Source of the DNA: Leptoclinus maculatus
Taxonomy: Eukaryota > Chordata > Actinopteri > Perciformes > Stichaeidae
NCBI GenBank assembly: GCA_032191485.1
Contig: JAVDOI010000008.1
Coordinates: forward strand, 671,501-735,500
Length of the DNA stretch: 64,000 bases
Reading direction: 5' to 3'
The notes under the pieces were generated by a model. That model worked only from the letters and a program-made list of their open reading frames with translations, made no database searches and was not told where the DNA came from. The position numbers were made by a program, and so were the translations under genes. Shown here piece by piece: positions 12,408 to 26,500 of the stretch. The stretch's first letter is position 1. Each line of letters begins with the position of its first letter.

Positions 12408-14420
12408 TCAGGCCTCAGTCAGGGACTCTGACGGGGTTTCATCATCATCATCATCATCATCATCGGGGGGATCCCGCTGCACCTCTGGGACCACGATGCC
12501 TCGGTGGAGCTTTTCTAAAGACTGCTTCATCTGGGAGATAAACATGGATAGGGGGGGGGAAGAGAGAGAGGTTGGGTGAGATAGACTGGATTAAATAATG
12601 CAGTGACAGCGGCATTTACACTTTTACACAAGTAAAACACACACACACACACACACACACCTGGTCCAGAAGAGTGACGGAGGACTGCAGGATCTGTTGC
12701 CACTTGCTGAGCTGAGCCTGGTGAAACTGCCTCTGGAGCTGCAAGACCTGAGCCCACTCTCCAGCTGTCTGGGGTAAAGGACTGAGGAGACGAGGAGACG
12801 AGGAGAGGAAAACAAGACGACAGGAGAAAGGAAGAGGCGAGGGAGTCAGTAGTGTAGTCAGGGTTCTTTTACCAGAAATACCAGCTTCTTTTTGTTTGTT
12901 TTTTACGTTTAGCTCTGTTCTTTAGCTGCTAAATGCTCCACATTATAACATGTAACAACATGCAACAGTGGGGGTTTTTCTGCCTTCAGAAAGCCAAAAA
13001 ACAACCTGACGAGAGCAGAGAGTGAACCAAAACAGAACTGAAAAATTAAAACAGTGAGCTTAAAGACGTGAAAACGCTGCGTAGTCGGGTGATAACTCTT
13101 TGAGGGTTCATCATTAGAAGTGAGACCTTTCACATATCATCCATTGTTAAAATTGATAAAATATGAATTAGCCGTTCACAAAAAGGCAAGAGGGGGTTTG
13201 TTGCTATGCAATAACACTCTTGAGGGATATCCCACACCTCAGATCCCACAAGAATAACTCCACACGCCTGTTAACAGAGCAACAGAGCGTCTACGTCTGT
13301 GTGTTCACCTGTCAGCAACAGAGTAGGAGTGCCACGTCTCCAGTGTATGGGCCGCTCTTTCCAGAGCGTACAGCTTGTAGAAGAGCAGCATGTTGAGAGC
13401 CACCAGCACCACCAGACTGACGGGGACAGAGAGAGAGAAGAACAATCTTATAGTTCACCGACTGCTGTGAAACACGAAGACAACCATCAGTGAGAAATCA
13501 ACGGCAAAACGCCAAATACTGCCGACACAAAATGAGCACGCAAACATTTCAATTCAACCACAACCCAGCACTTATTCACAACACAATGTCATTTTATTAC
13601 AGGAAAATTCCACCCCGACACAAAACGTCAGTGTTGCGAAATGACTATGACTGTATATGTGGTATTCCTCGGCAGAATTTTTGTTTTGTTTCCCGTTCCT
13701 CAAATGTCGATGTCATGATGTAATAGTTCCAGTTAAATAGACCAATTGCTACTGGAGACCAGACAGTGGTGCGTGTTGAGTAAAGGGTGTGATCCTGGTC
13801 TGCTCTCTCTATCTCCATGTTGAACCCTCGTCTGAAAACAAGCCTTGTTCTTTAAAGTTTGATGAAAGTCACTCTGGGGAATGTAGGAAATGTTCAACTG
13901 GACTAGTGGTGGTACATGAATCTTACATGTCTGGTTCAGTTCTTATGAACTCTGGTGCGTTCGTCCAGTTTGTTTGGGCTGCTGTGAAAGCTACAAACAA
14001 ATGCAGACTTAAAAACTGTGTGTCCAATCTGTGTGAAACAAGGTTTTGCTTCATGTTCAGTGTCAGTGCACCTTAAGAGTGTCAAAGGGTGGATTCTTCC
14101 TGCGCCATTCACATAGTTCTCATTTATGCAGCCAGTGGTGTAAAAGCAAAGCCTCTCATACTAACCTGATACAGATCCTATTCACAAAAAGGAATCGCAG
14201 AGAGGAAGGAAAAAAAGAAGAAGAATAGCAAGAAAGGCATTGTGAGGCTGTTAGTATGCAGAAGATCGATGTCCAATGTGTCTGAATGAGGGAGCATTCA
14301 GACGCGTATTGAACCAAGACAGCATAAAAGTCAATATAGTCAGACATATACAATCAAACCGGAGATTTGATCAGGTGGGAAAGGATGTACAGTACTGCTA
14401 AGGAGATGAACCACATGCGA

Positions 14421-14454
<34 letters not shown>

Positions 14455-17400
14455 CTTTGTACTGATTTAGTGCACTCAGAAAGTCCCTTTTTTTAAATAC
14501 AAAAATGCTTAACATAATCTCCATTTAGAAACGCTCATCTCCGTTACAAGTAGCTCATTGTGTGCGAGATTGCTCGTGAATGAGACGTATGAATAATATG
14601 ATCAGTGTGCAGTAAAAACATGAAACATGCTGGGAAACCACCTCGAGTCGACAGCCAGGAGGGACGCCGAGGATTCAGAGGAGGCTGCCGTTTAATTCAC
14701 GGCCTCAACGGCACAAACGCACACTTGGACTTACATGAAGCTGACGATGAGGAGGATGGTGGATATACTGTTGGGTCCTCCTCGTGAACGATCGCCCAGC
14801 TTGATATACTGAGCACCTAAAAAAAGAACAACAAACAGGACATGTTTTCAGTGATCAGTGTGTTTTCAATGTATATTTCTGAATATTATATCTTTGCGTC
14901 TGTTACTGTTATGCAGCTCCAAACAGAACCACTAGAGGGCAGTAACACACAGAAGATGGATTCAGCGTTTCTTGTTTGTCAACGTTGGCGGACAAGGATT
15001 GAAATCCCCAAAGCTGCTCCAACGACTGTATCCTGGCCGACTTACTGGCTTCTCTCCTGTCCCTGTCCTCTCCGACTCCCCTGTCTCCTCGGTCTCCGGA
15101 GCCCATGCCTCCTCCTCCCTCCCTCTCCCTCTCCTTGTCGCCCTGCCGTCGAGAGCAGGCGCGTTTGCGGCGGCGCATGGCCGGTGGAGTCATGGCAGCG
15201 TCCGCGCCCGCTGCGTCGCCTGTGGTCACAACGGAAACCTCGGTCTGCAGCAGCGTCTCCAGCTTCACCACCTCGCTCTCTGCAAAGTAGGAGGACGGGG
15301 AAATTCAAATACACAGGAAAGTAGGGCGGAGGAGGGACAATAATACTGGTCAAGCACAAAATGCCGGCACTAAATACTTGGTGACATTATTAAAATTTTC
15401 TTTTTTGACAAGACATTGTTTTCATTAAGTAATATTTTAGATAAGTTTATGTATGTGTGGCTACGTCGGCAAAGTTCTGTGTAAAAACACATGTTAAAAT
15501 CCACATAAAAAGTATGCATATGTATAGATATAGTTGGATATAACAAAAAGCAGAGCACATCTTTGAGTGGAGGGGGGGGGCAAGCTATCAATACCAAAAC
15601 TCGGGAAGTGTTCCGACGACCAGTCTCAGTTTTAAAAGCATTACTCTGTCAAAATAGAACAAGTCAAGTTCATCCGTCAAATCAAAATGTACATAAACCG
15701 TTGACCACATGAACAGACTCTCATTGTCCATTAATGTAGAAAAGAGAAGGTAGGAGAGACTCATTAGGGCAACACGAACATAGTCAGTCTACGACGCACT
15801 CAAATGGACAATAGGTAGCGCTCTTATGATCCGCGGTCTGCAACGTGAAACTGTGCATTTGGCTTTCATGTCAAGCGTGTCCTGCTTACGGAGTTTCACT
15901 TTACTTTTGTGCGGTTGTTTACTAAAGGGAAGTAAGCTTGAATGGGTCAGTGTGGTTTCCACAAGCTGTGTGCGTGTACAGATTTAAAACGGGAGCAGGC
16001 GGAGCATGTGACTCACCCATGTGTCTGTAGTACTCCTCAATGCCGCTCCAGGTGTTCTTTTCAATCAATGCCTTCACCAGACTCCACGGCTGCTTCCTGT
16101 AGCAGATGTTTGAGGAAACTCTGGGCAAAGAGGAAAAGCAAACAACCCGTTTAAAAACATATAAAGACTAATCTCATGTGTTTACAGAGAAAGAAAACTC
16201 GCATGTCTGACACTAAATCAACGCTGGTCGACACAAGTTCATGCAATTTTCATTTTTTTAACGGCTCAATCGCCCTGACAATTCCACGTTTTTACACGAG
16301 CACTTCAGTAAACTAATTAGTAAAAGATATCATGTCTCTGTGTTCCAAAGAAACACGCCAATGTCAGTTTAGAAAACGATGGAACCGTGTAGTCCTTGAT
16401 GTGTTTTTTTGCCACAATACTCTTCTACTGGAGTTTTTAAAGCACGAAAAGAAACATTTTGTTTATTTGCCTGCAACTGATGACCATGACCTACTCAAAG
16501 ATACTTAAAAGATACTCTTACGAAACTAAACAGAAAGTAATCTGTAGTTTATAAGTAGTTTGACAGACTAAAAGAGGAATGAAAGACAACAATCCAAAGG
16601 AAAGCAGTTGATGACAAAGAACAGGATCTCACAACTAGTTTGATGGTGGTGTGTAACATGGATAGCTGGCTAGTGTTACAATGGTAGCTTGTTGATTTAT
16701 TAGGCAGAACTGCCTTCAGTTTCAGACCTAAAAAAAAAATTACTGGGAAAGAAACGGCCACTGATAAGCAGACGGCGAGACAATCAAAGCCCTTCCTTAA
16801 ATAAAAAAAAAAGAACATGTCTTCCAGCCACATTGCACAATAGTCCATTGAGGCTACTGTCAGTGGAGGAACTTCTGTGTCTGCCTTCTCCGTTTCTTCC
16901 TCTGTGGTTGTTGAACATGCTCAGAGAGAGGCCCTTGCTCTTCGATCCTGAGACGCTGACATACTGTACTGGAAATAAGCTGATCTGGCATCAAGTCAAA
17001 TACGGTGTAGCCAGTTACGTCCGCCGAAGTGAGAAGAGTAAAAGCGGCTCGGCAATAAAAGCAACAGTAGGTGTTTTTTTGTTGTTGTTTTTTTTAAGTA
17101 TGAGAAAGCAGCAGGGGACGCTTGAAGAAACGAGGGAGAGAAAGCTCTGATGGGATTGTATCGTATATTCTGGTCCCCGGGCTAAGGGACTTCACCACTC
17201 AACTTCAGTTTGCATCATCGATTCTGCTGCTAACTGACAGGACATGTGTAAACAAGGATCCTACGGCTCAGTGATGAAACATGATCTCCCTCTCTCTCCC
17301 TCTCCCCATCTTTCATCATGAAACTTACAGAGAAAGTAAAGGATATGTTGTTGCAGTCTAGCGTACATCAGCAAAACACTAGCATCTCACATGTATTCAA

Positions 17401-18536
17401 CACTTCAGTAACAGGATCCGTCATGAAATTGTTCTTATAGGAAATGTAATGCCGAGCGCGATGGTCACTTGTGGCTCTCCTGTTTTGGGTGAGGGTGAGC
17501 TAAAAAGTAAATAAATCCCCTCCCACAATGACAAGACGGGAACAAACATACCTGAGCCGACTCTTGTGCTTGCTGATGGAGGTGAGGCAGTATCTGTGGA
17601 CGGTGTAGAAGTAGTCCTGGTAGGGGATGCCTGAGGTGATCACCTCCGAGTCCACCACGAAGCATTCGCCCTTGGCGCTGCTTTTATGCAACGTCTGGAA
17701 GCAGGAAACAAAAGCGGAGGTGCACCGTTAATGCAACGCAAACGTACCGGTTTCCTCTGACGCGTCTGCTCGTTATGGCTTCTTTGACTGATAATTAGCT
17801 GCTGTCAAGGCACCAACGTGCTTCATCACAACGCTCTCCTCTCAAAGAGGCAATCTGACATTCACACCCACTTCACACTATGATTAGCCAGCTGTGTGGT
17901 CCCAAGCTCTCCCTCTCTCTCTCTCCCCCCATTCTTCAAACAACCGTTTCTATCACTTTTCATGTGAACAATCGAATGCAGCACTATGACCGTCTGCATG
18001 AAAATGTGCGCCATTGTCCCCAAGCTGAAGCCTTTTCACGTCTCGTCGTCCTACGTAACCTGCAAAACTCCATAAACTAACCTCCACACTGCCGAGTAGG
18101 AATTGTAATTAACTGTTAAGTTAAGACCTCCTGTTTCTAAGGCATTTCAAAACTAATTAACAATCTTTGTATAAGTGAATAGTGCTTTTAAACAGTGAAC
18201 TATTTGTGACAATCATGTCTGAAAAGCTCTGATCGCACCAGCAAAGTCAGTGGTGCATCATCAAGCGCTGCGACAACTTGCTCAGGTCGTGATTACGCCA
18301 TTTTCTGGAACTCCAGTTAAAGCTAAATAAGCGTTTGTGTCTTAGTAATTTGCCTTGAGCAAAGCCTGTGTGCCAAAGGGCCGACTAATGATTGGTGTTT
18401 GTCAAGGGCTGACCTGCGTCTCCACCACAGGGGCAGTCTTGGGGCCGAGGGGGTTGTTGAGGGAGATAGTGTAGCTAAGCACACGGCTGGTAGTCCCATT
18501 GCTGCTGTCCTGCTGCCATTCACCCACCGATAGGTC

Positions 18537-18573
<37 letters not shown>

Positions 18574-18604
18574 CAGAGACAGAGACAGAGACAGAGACAG
18601 AGAC

Positions 18605-18669
<65 letters not shown>

Positions 18670-21600
18670 ACACGGAGAACATGAGCGAGTCAAGAGAGAA
18701 CAGGACACAAAATATTTTTTAAGTAAGAGAGGACAAGAGAGGTAGAGAATTTATGAATGAAAGGGAGAGAGACCAAGAGAATCACAGGGGTTGAAGGGAG
18801 AGAGAGAAAAAAACAGAGGGTCAATCCACACTCCTTCATAAAAGAAAGAAAGAAAGAAATGCCCCAATTAGAGCTATACAATGTTCCAACTGGAGTAGGC
18901 CCCGGCCAAATCAACTCCACGGCTTCACCTCTGTCCTCATTTAAACTACTACAGAAAAAGTCCAAAGTATACACGGCATCTATGCAGAGATGAACTGAAT
19001 CATCAGTCTATCAAATAAGATACAAACTAGGGGCAAAGGAAAGAAGCAGCAGCGATGGAGGCTGGTTAACACGGCGTAAACAGCTAGTGTGGCACCCTCA
19101 TTAGTGGCACAATAGAGTGGGGTACACAATGTCTTTGAGGGGTGGGTGGTACTTCACCACATTTGTATTCATCAGCTGGACAGGGTAGCACAGCTGCTTC
19201 AGACGAGCAATAAAAATACTTTCTAAAAAAGGAAAAAAACATCACCATGAACAGTGATGTAGAGGTATTTGCGTGAGATTTTGTCTTACTTTACTGCATA
19301 ACTAAGATACTCTCAGTGCGCCTGCAACTGAGTTTAATGGCAGGAAAATGTAAACTTAAGTGCTCTGCTGCTGCTTAATGGACAAGACCATTAAGCAGCA
19401 ATTTTAGGTAAATCCTCCAACAAGTAACAATGCATAAACTTCCAAAAGAATAATTGTATTTAGTCCAGGACAGATTCCCCCACAGAGCAGTAAATCACTC
19501 CCTGTTAAATGTTTGAAAACCCTTTCCTGCAGCTATTGTGGAAGGAAGAAGAGGTGGACGAGTCCATTAAGCAGCAGAGCAAAAACAAACACCGGGCCCC
19601 AACCGTCGCTGTGTCAACAGGAAAAACTGGCTCTATTGTGCTTAATGTTATGAAACAAGTTAATGCAAGTTCTGTGCTGGTTGCTGAAATATATGGAGCA
19701 TCACATCATTTTGCTAAACACAGTTTCACAGCATGAGAAAAGAGCTCAGAGGAGGTCTCTGAAGCATAGCTTCAAAGACCCAATAAAAAGGAAAAGTATA
19801 CGTCTTCATTAAGAATCAATGGGAGTGTTGTAACCCAAGAGAAAATCGTGTACAAGCAGTTTATACCATCGTGTGTGTGTGTGTTAGCTACCAGTAAAGT
19901 GTCTCTGGGAGAAGAGGTGCTGGATGAAGTGGGTGTCAGCAGAGAAGAGCAGGTCGTGCAGCTTGTCTACACTCATGCGGAGCGCATTGTTGATGTGCAG
20001 CCGCCCATTCAAGTCAGCGCAGAACGACTCCACCTCACCTGAAAAATCAAGAAGAAAACAGCAGACTTTAATAATAAATATGCTCGCTGTGCTTAATATT
20101 AAACCTACAGGCAATCATACTACAATCTTGCCAGCTCGGAGGCAGTTTTAGGTTAATCATCTGCCAAAGTAGCATGTGTACAATTCCAAAAGAATAATTG
20201 TGTTCAGGACAGATTTCCCCCCCACAGAGCAGTAAATCACTCCGTGTTAATGTTTGAAAAATCTTCCCTGCGATTATTGTGGAAGGAAGAAGAGGTGAAA
20301 GCAACGAAGCAGAAAGAAACAAATCATTCACAGAGATCAGGAGGAAAGGAACATAACAGAACTATAAAAACCGTTAGCACCTTTAAGACGTTCACAGTCA
20401 GATTAAAGCTAAGAACTTTTAATGAGCACAGTAAATCAAGAGGATAGAGATTAAAACAGTATAACAGCATCTCCCATGTTTGTATGCCCTTAAAAAAGGC
20501 ACAGTTCACCCAAAAAACAAAAAAAAAACACATTCTTCTTCTTACCTGTAGTGCATTCTCTCGATTATATTGGAGCTAGATGGCTCAGCTTGTAGTGTTT
20601 AAAACGCCAAAAAACTCAACAGCAATGTCTTAATAATTCTGACCTGGTTACTCAAGATAATCCACAGACCTCGTTATGAGCGGTTCATGTAGGAACTATT
20701 GGTTTCAACTGAACTACACCCGCAAAACATATCACCGCGCAGAAGGAAGTGAACATCTACTCATGGACAAGAGGCTCGGGGCAAGATGTCAACATTAATG
20801 GCGGCCTCCTCTGCTGAGCTGCAAAGTGCTATGTGAGCTAGCAGAATCGGGTATGGATGCACACTTCATCTGCACGGTGATAAGGCTAGCGGGTGCAGTT
20901 TGGTAGAAATAAAATAGTTCCTACACGAAACAGGCAGATATCTCTCTATGGCCGATATCTCCAGCACTCAGCAAACCACACCAAAACAATCTGGTTTGAT
21001 AAATAGCACTATTATTTTTTGATTTTTGGGTGAACTGTCCGTTTAAGGTAGATTTTACCTTGTTTTTTTAGCTTAGTTCAGAACTACTGACTGTTGTGTT
21101 TTCCCTGATTTAAAGGTCACTCAATTAAAAAAGTATTTAAATCATTAAAATGCAAAAAAAGAGAAGAAGTTACCACTAAAATATATGTATTCTATCTACT
21201 CTAATATTCCAATAGTTTACACTTTGTCATCTCTTCTGGGTTCTGGTGGTTGTCTGTTCACCTAAACAACACTCACTCTCTTCCTGCGTGTCAGAGGAGT
21301 TGCTGGGGTCCGTGGGCAGTTCCTCGTCGTTGGTTATGTCCAATGACGAGAGGTTTCCCAGACTGGTGGTCGGCGGGGGCAGCATGTAATTGGCTGACTC
21401 GGACAGGCTGTCCCCTCCCTCTTCCAGATTCTGATGCAGTGAGGGGGGAAAAAAAAAAAAAAAAGCGCACACCAGAGGATAGTTAGCAGGAGGTTTGTAG
21501 AGAAATCACCCCATTGTCATATGACTTGAGCGGAAAGAGGCCTCAGCTGAGCCGACGCGGCCTGAACAGACATACCACAGCAGCCGAGCAATTAATCTGA

Positions 21601-23452
21601 AAGTGACACACAGTCAACACAGCACTCCATTTATTCACTTGAGCTTGGCTTGGGCTTGATCTGTCCCGTATCAAAATCAGCAAGCACAGCAGCGGTTTCT
21701 GAGCACAACTGATCAGACTAGAACAACTAGAACAACGACACAGTATTGCACATCTTTACTTCAATACATCCTGTATTTTTGGTCTGTTTCTATTTCGGTT
21801 TTTAAATGATTTTATTTGTATTTTTATGTTGGTATAATGCATTCTTTTTTGCCTTTTCTAAGCAGTATCTCCGTGTTCAGAAGGTGCTGTATAAACAAAC
21901 CTGCCATGTGCTAGATTATGTATTTTTGTAATCAAGCATCTGATTAGTACGTGTGATTTGAATTCTAATCTTTAAAACAAAATGATAATAACTATCACAG
22001 TAACAGACGGGGTAAGATTTGTATCAACACTTTACTAAGTCCCCAATCTTCTATACGGGTCCTGTCAGTAGTGTTCATAAGAGTGAATAGTTAATGAAGC
22101 AGAAGTGTTGAAACCACTGAGCTCTATTAATACCAGCTTGTACTGGATATGTTAGCAAGTGTACGACTCAGATTAGTTAATCAAATACAACGTGAATCAC
22201 AGCTGGCTAGAACCCATTATTTGCTTACTATCACACGAGCGTTACAGAAACACACAATCCACAAGATCTATCGGAGGAACAATGATTGCACTGCACAAAG
22301 TGTTGTTTTGGCACCATATTAACATTTGCAAAGATGATAGCTGCTACGCTATTAGTTTTGCGTCACAACAGTCCCGTAAATTGTGACATGAATAGTTACT
22401 CTGACTATTTAGTACTTGACCCACGTCTACTCTGGCGGAGACATCTAGTGCACACTGATCTGAGCTCTCGGTTGGAGTCTGTTGACGAGGTTTTATCTTT
22501 GGTTATGAGACGTGAGGCCAAAGACGCTGACGGAGCGGTGTGTGGATTCTACTTTTTTCAGTCCATCCCTGCCATGTAGCTAATGTTAGCTAGTCAGCTG
22601 TCTGCAAACGCCCGACTGGCGCCTCGAAACACAAATGGCAGGAGCAGATGAATCAGAAAGTGGACTTTATGCTCGGCCTGTGATGAATCTGATGATTAAA
22701 GTGGAAGTCTCTCCTTTAAGCATTTGGTACCGACAGTCCACAGTTGTATGGGATAATCTGTATCTTTTGAAAATGTATAACGATGACAGCCTTGCAGGCG
22801 GTGCAGGCTTTTTACTATTCTTGCTCAACTGTCGTGCATATGAAGTAGTACAAAATAAGACATCTAATGAGATCAGACGACGCAAAACACTACATTGACA
22901 AGTAGCTTTTGCGATGCTGTATGCCGAAGTATGTGCGGGTGTCAAGAAGAACACTCACAAAGGAGGCAGCAGCAGAGACCGGGGCCGAGGCAGAGATGTT
23001 GGTGGGAGTTGTGGATGGCAGCGAGCTGTGGGAGCTGGGCGGGCTGGGTTCGAGGGGGTCAGAGCTGAGTCTGCGTCCAGATGACGATGGCACCTCTATG
23101 GGCAGACAGGAGGCGGAGGAAGGGGGAGAGGAGCCTCCGAGGTGAGTAGCTGAGGGAGAGCTGGCTAGACCAAAGGGCATCAGGAGAGAGGGAGCACTGC
23201 CCGTAGAGGTTACCGACACGGAGCTCAGGTCTAGTAGATCCGTCACCGACACGGACTCGTCTCCTGGCCTGGGGAACAGAGGGAGAGGAAGTGAGAGTGA
23301 GTGAGACAGAGAGACGCATACACAGAAAGCCTGTGAGACAAAGACACAGAGAAAAGGAACCACTTGTTTGGTTAAAGAGCAACTAATATTAGTTTGAACT
23401 TGGCTACGTAAAAACATCATATTGGAATTCTTAATGTTCCCCTTAAGCATGC

Positions 23453-23523
<71 letters not shown>

Positions 23524-26500
23524 ACAAGACTCTCCAATAAGCATGTAATTACACATGAACACTCACAGTAGGCCGTTCATGTGTTCGGTGGTGGGGGAGA
23601 CATAGTCATCGTCTTCACTAGTGAGGCCCAGCTCAGTGCCGTAACACTGGTGTACGATGTGCCACAGCTCTTTGGGGGACAGAGACTGTAAAATAAAAAC
23701 ACAACATTCATATTCAGTAGTTGATCAGGATCAATGATTACTGATGGGGGACATCCAACCAGTGTTATTAGAATAACAAGGGTCAAACAATGACATTAAA
23801 AGAGTCAATCGACATGTTGACAAATAGATTCATTCATATCAGCAAATAAGTTAAAGTTAACACCTCTGGTTGTTTGTTCTTGGCAGCGACTGAAGTGTTT
23901 TGTTTGACAGCCTTTTACAGGACCACTAAGTCAATACCTTTCAGCTAGACGCCTGTGTCCATGTGCTTTCATGCTACGCCGCTGTGTTTCTGCGCCAGCG
24001 CTGTCCAAATAAAATGTCTTCATCCAAGCGCAGCAAATAACAGTGATTTAAATCGCTCGGCGAAGCCTGCTGTTTGTGGCCGTCTCACTGCTTCTCGACA
24101 CCCCGTTCTATTCTAAGATGGTAAGTACTAGCCGCGTCACAACAGGCAGGAAGGTGGGAGAGAAGATTGTACCTTGTCCAGCAGGGCGTTCTGCCACAGA
24201 CGGAAAATCATCATGAAGCTGCGATCCCTCGCTCCGAAAGATGTGAAGAAGTGCTGAGAGGGGGAATATCCGCGGGACAGGAAGGAAGAAAGAAAGAGGA
24301 AAAATGTGATTTGACTGCTGGTTTCCGTCTGTTGGGATGTTTGCTTTGTCACAATCAACAGATAAAAGTTGAGTCAGCTCACTTCATACTGCTTTCACTA
24401 GCAAAAAAAAGGGTAATTTACAGTAAACAATATCAACAGCTAACACGCCGTGCTCTTGCAGCAGCAGTTAACTATAATTGTAAAGGATAGAGAATGTGTT
24501 AAAGAAAATGGGCCAAAAGTGGGGCTCAATACTATTTGTGCTGGAGGCCGACCTTCTCATTGTCAGTGCTGATCTGGATGGCGTTTGGGATGAGCTTGGC
24601 AGTCTTCTCCTTGGTCATAGAGGTCACGTCTTTCAGCAGGATAGTGATCTGGAACGAGGAGGAGGGAGATTTACTGTGTGCGTGTGTCTGCGTGCTACAC
24701 TCTTATCTCACCAAATGGCCTGAGCGTATCTATATTGAACTGCAAACAAGTGCATTAAAACGACTTCTTATCTGATTGCAGGTGTGACATTAACCAGGCT
24801 CACGACAGGCTTTTTGATTGATTGTGTGCGCGTGTGCGAATGTGTACACAGTGTGCGCATGTCTTACAGTGGTTTCCCAGCGGAAGATGTTACTGTAGAA
24901 ACAGAGCCAATTCTCCGACAGATAGAGGCGGCCCTGAAGCAGTATGTCCTTCTGCAGAGCGCAAGAGTAGTCTGCGGAGAGAAACGGGAAAAGAAAAGAG
25001 GTCAATTAACAAAAAAAAAAAAAAAAAAAAAGAGAGAAAAATCATTTCAACAATTCAAGAGGTTGATTTCAAAGTGAGGGGTTTGATAAGTATCTAATCT
25101 CCTTGGGTGTTTGGTGCCACATGTGTAGCTCGCTTTATCACATGAGCTCTGCACACACGCCAACATGCTTTTGACACGCATGTGTCACACTCACCCACTA
25201 TAAGTCGCTCTGTGTCAGGAAGTTTCTTAAAGAGTTTACGAAAATCCTCGTTCCGCTGTTTGTATGTCGGACTGAGGACCTGAGGGTGAGAACAGGAAAG
25301 AGAAAGGAGAACATGGTATTGTACTTCACAACAAGCCTGTTAATAGCCTTGGGCTAGACTGGGATGTTCAGTTAAATAGCTAACGGATGAACTGTGTTCT
25401 TCAATGCTTAACATTTTAACCATGTGGTGAAAAAGTCCAACGAGAGGCTGTTAATGTATACTTACGTTGTACCAGCTCTGCATTTTCTGTAAAGAAAAGA
25501 ACAGCATATTTAGTCGTGAACAGCGCTCACATTTCTCTGCAACAATACAACAACAAAAAAACAGATTTTAAGCCGGTATGGAGAATCTATCGGCAGACAT
25601 TTGGTAAAGTAACGCACTTCGATGTCCGTGTGCATGAGATCCTGCCAGACCAGTCCTGAGGCGGAGATTTATTTTGATGTAACATTGAGGTTTTGGAGGT
25701 TGGAGTTTTCAGCACTTCTCCTTTTTAAAAAGGTATGTGTCACTGACCAGCTGTAACGAACAGTCATTAGTATAATAACGAGTTCCTTTAACAATGAGCC
25801 TGAAACAAAAGAGATGCGAAAGCTTCAACAGAACCCTCCGTCACACGGAACTACAAACACTAGAAGTCAATTTAGAGCAAACACGCGGACATTGTAACAG
25901 CTCAAACGTCGAAAATGGAAGGTAAAGAAAATACAAAACAAACATTTACATTCACTCAACAGTGGAATGCCCCCCCACACCTCACCTAGAAAACACTTTT
26001 GGTATTCAACCCTTTGTTATTTTTAGGGGGAGATAGCAGGTTAAATGTGTACGCACATAGAAGTGGTGTACATCATCTAATAGCTGGGAACCTGAAGAAT
26101 AAGGTTCAAGTTCTATAAAACAATTGATTAGGTTCATTAAAATGAACTGTGAAAGTGTAAAAGCACTTAGAACATTAGACGTATGTGATGGCCATTCCCA
26201 TTCGCCATCATGTCTCATAAGTTGTCGCAGCAATAATTGGGATGACATTTGGAGATTTCTGCAAGAATTTGCATTATTATTGGAAGCCATCCATCCATTG
26301 AATGCTAAAGGTCTCTAGTTTGTAGTTTTAAAGTTTCATGAGGATGTGATTATCCTAGAGGTCACAACGTCGTATTAAGTGACGTCAAGTCTAAAAAAGA
26401 AAGTGGACTCATGGGGACCAACATCATCCCACATGAATAGAAAGAGTCTCAGCTTTACAGTCATACCCAAGTTATGCAATTCCAAGACAGAAATATTTAA

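Noticed and set aside
18323..18708. Ser/Leu- and Arg/Glu-repeat reading frames
   Set aside because: Repeat artefacts of the GA/GACAGA microsatellite; the only real coding part nearby is the gramd1a exon 18535-18414 in another frame.
22286..22579. 97-residue plus-strand open frame inside a gramd1a intron
   Set aside because: No family resemblance that I can name; could be part of an old repeat, but nothing supports coding.
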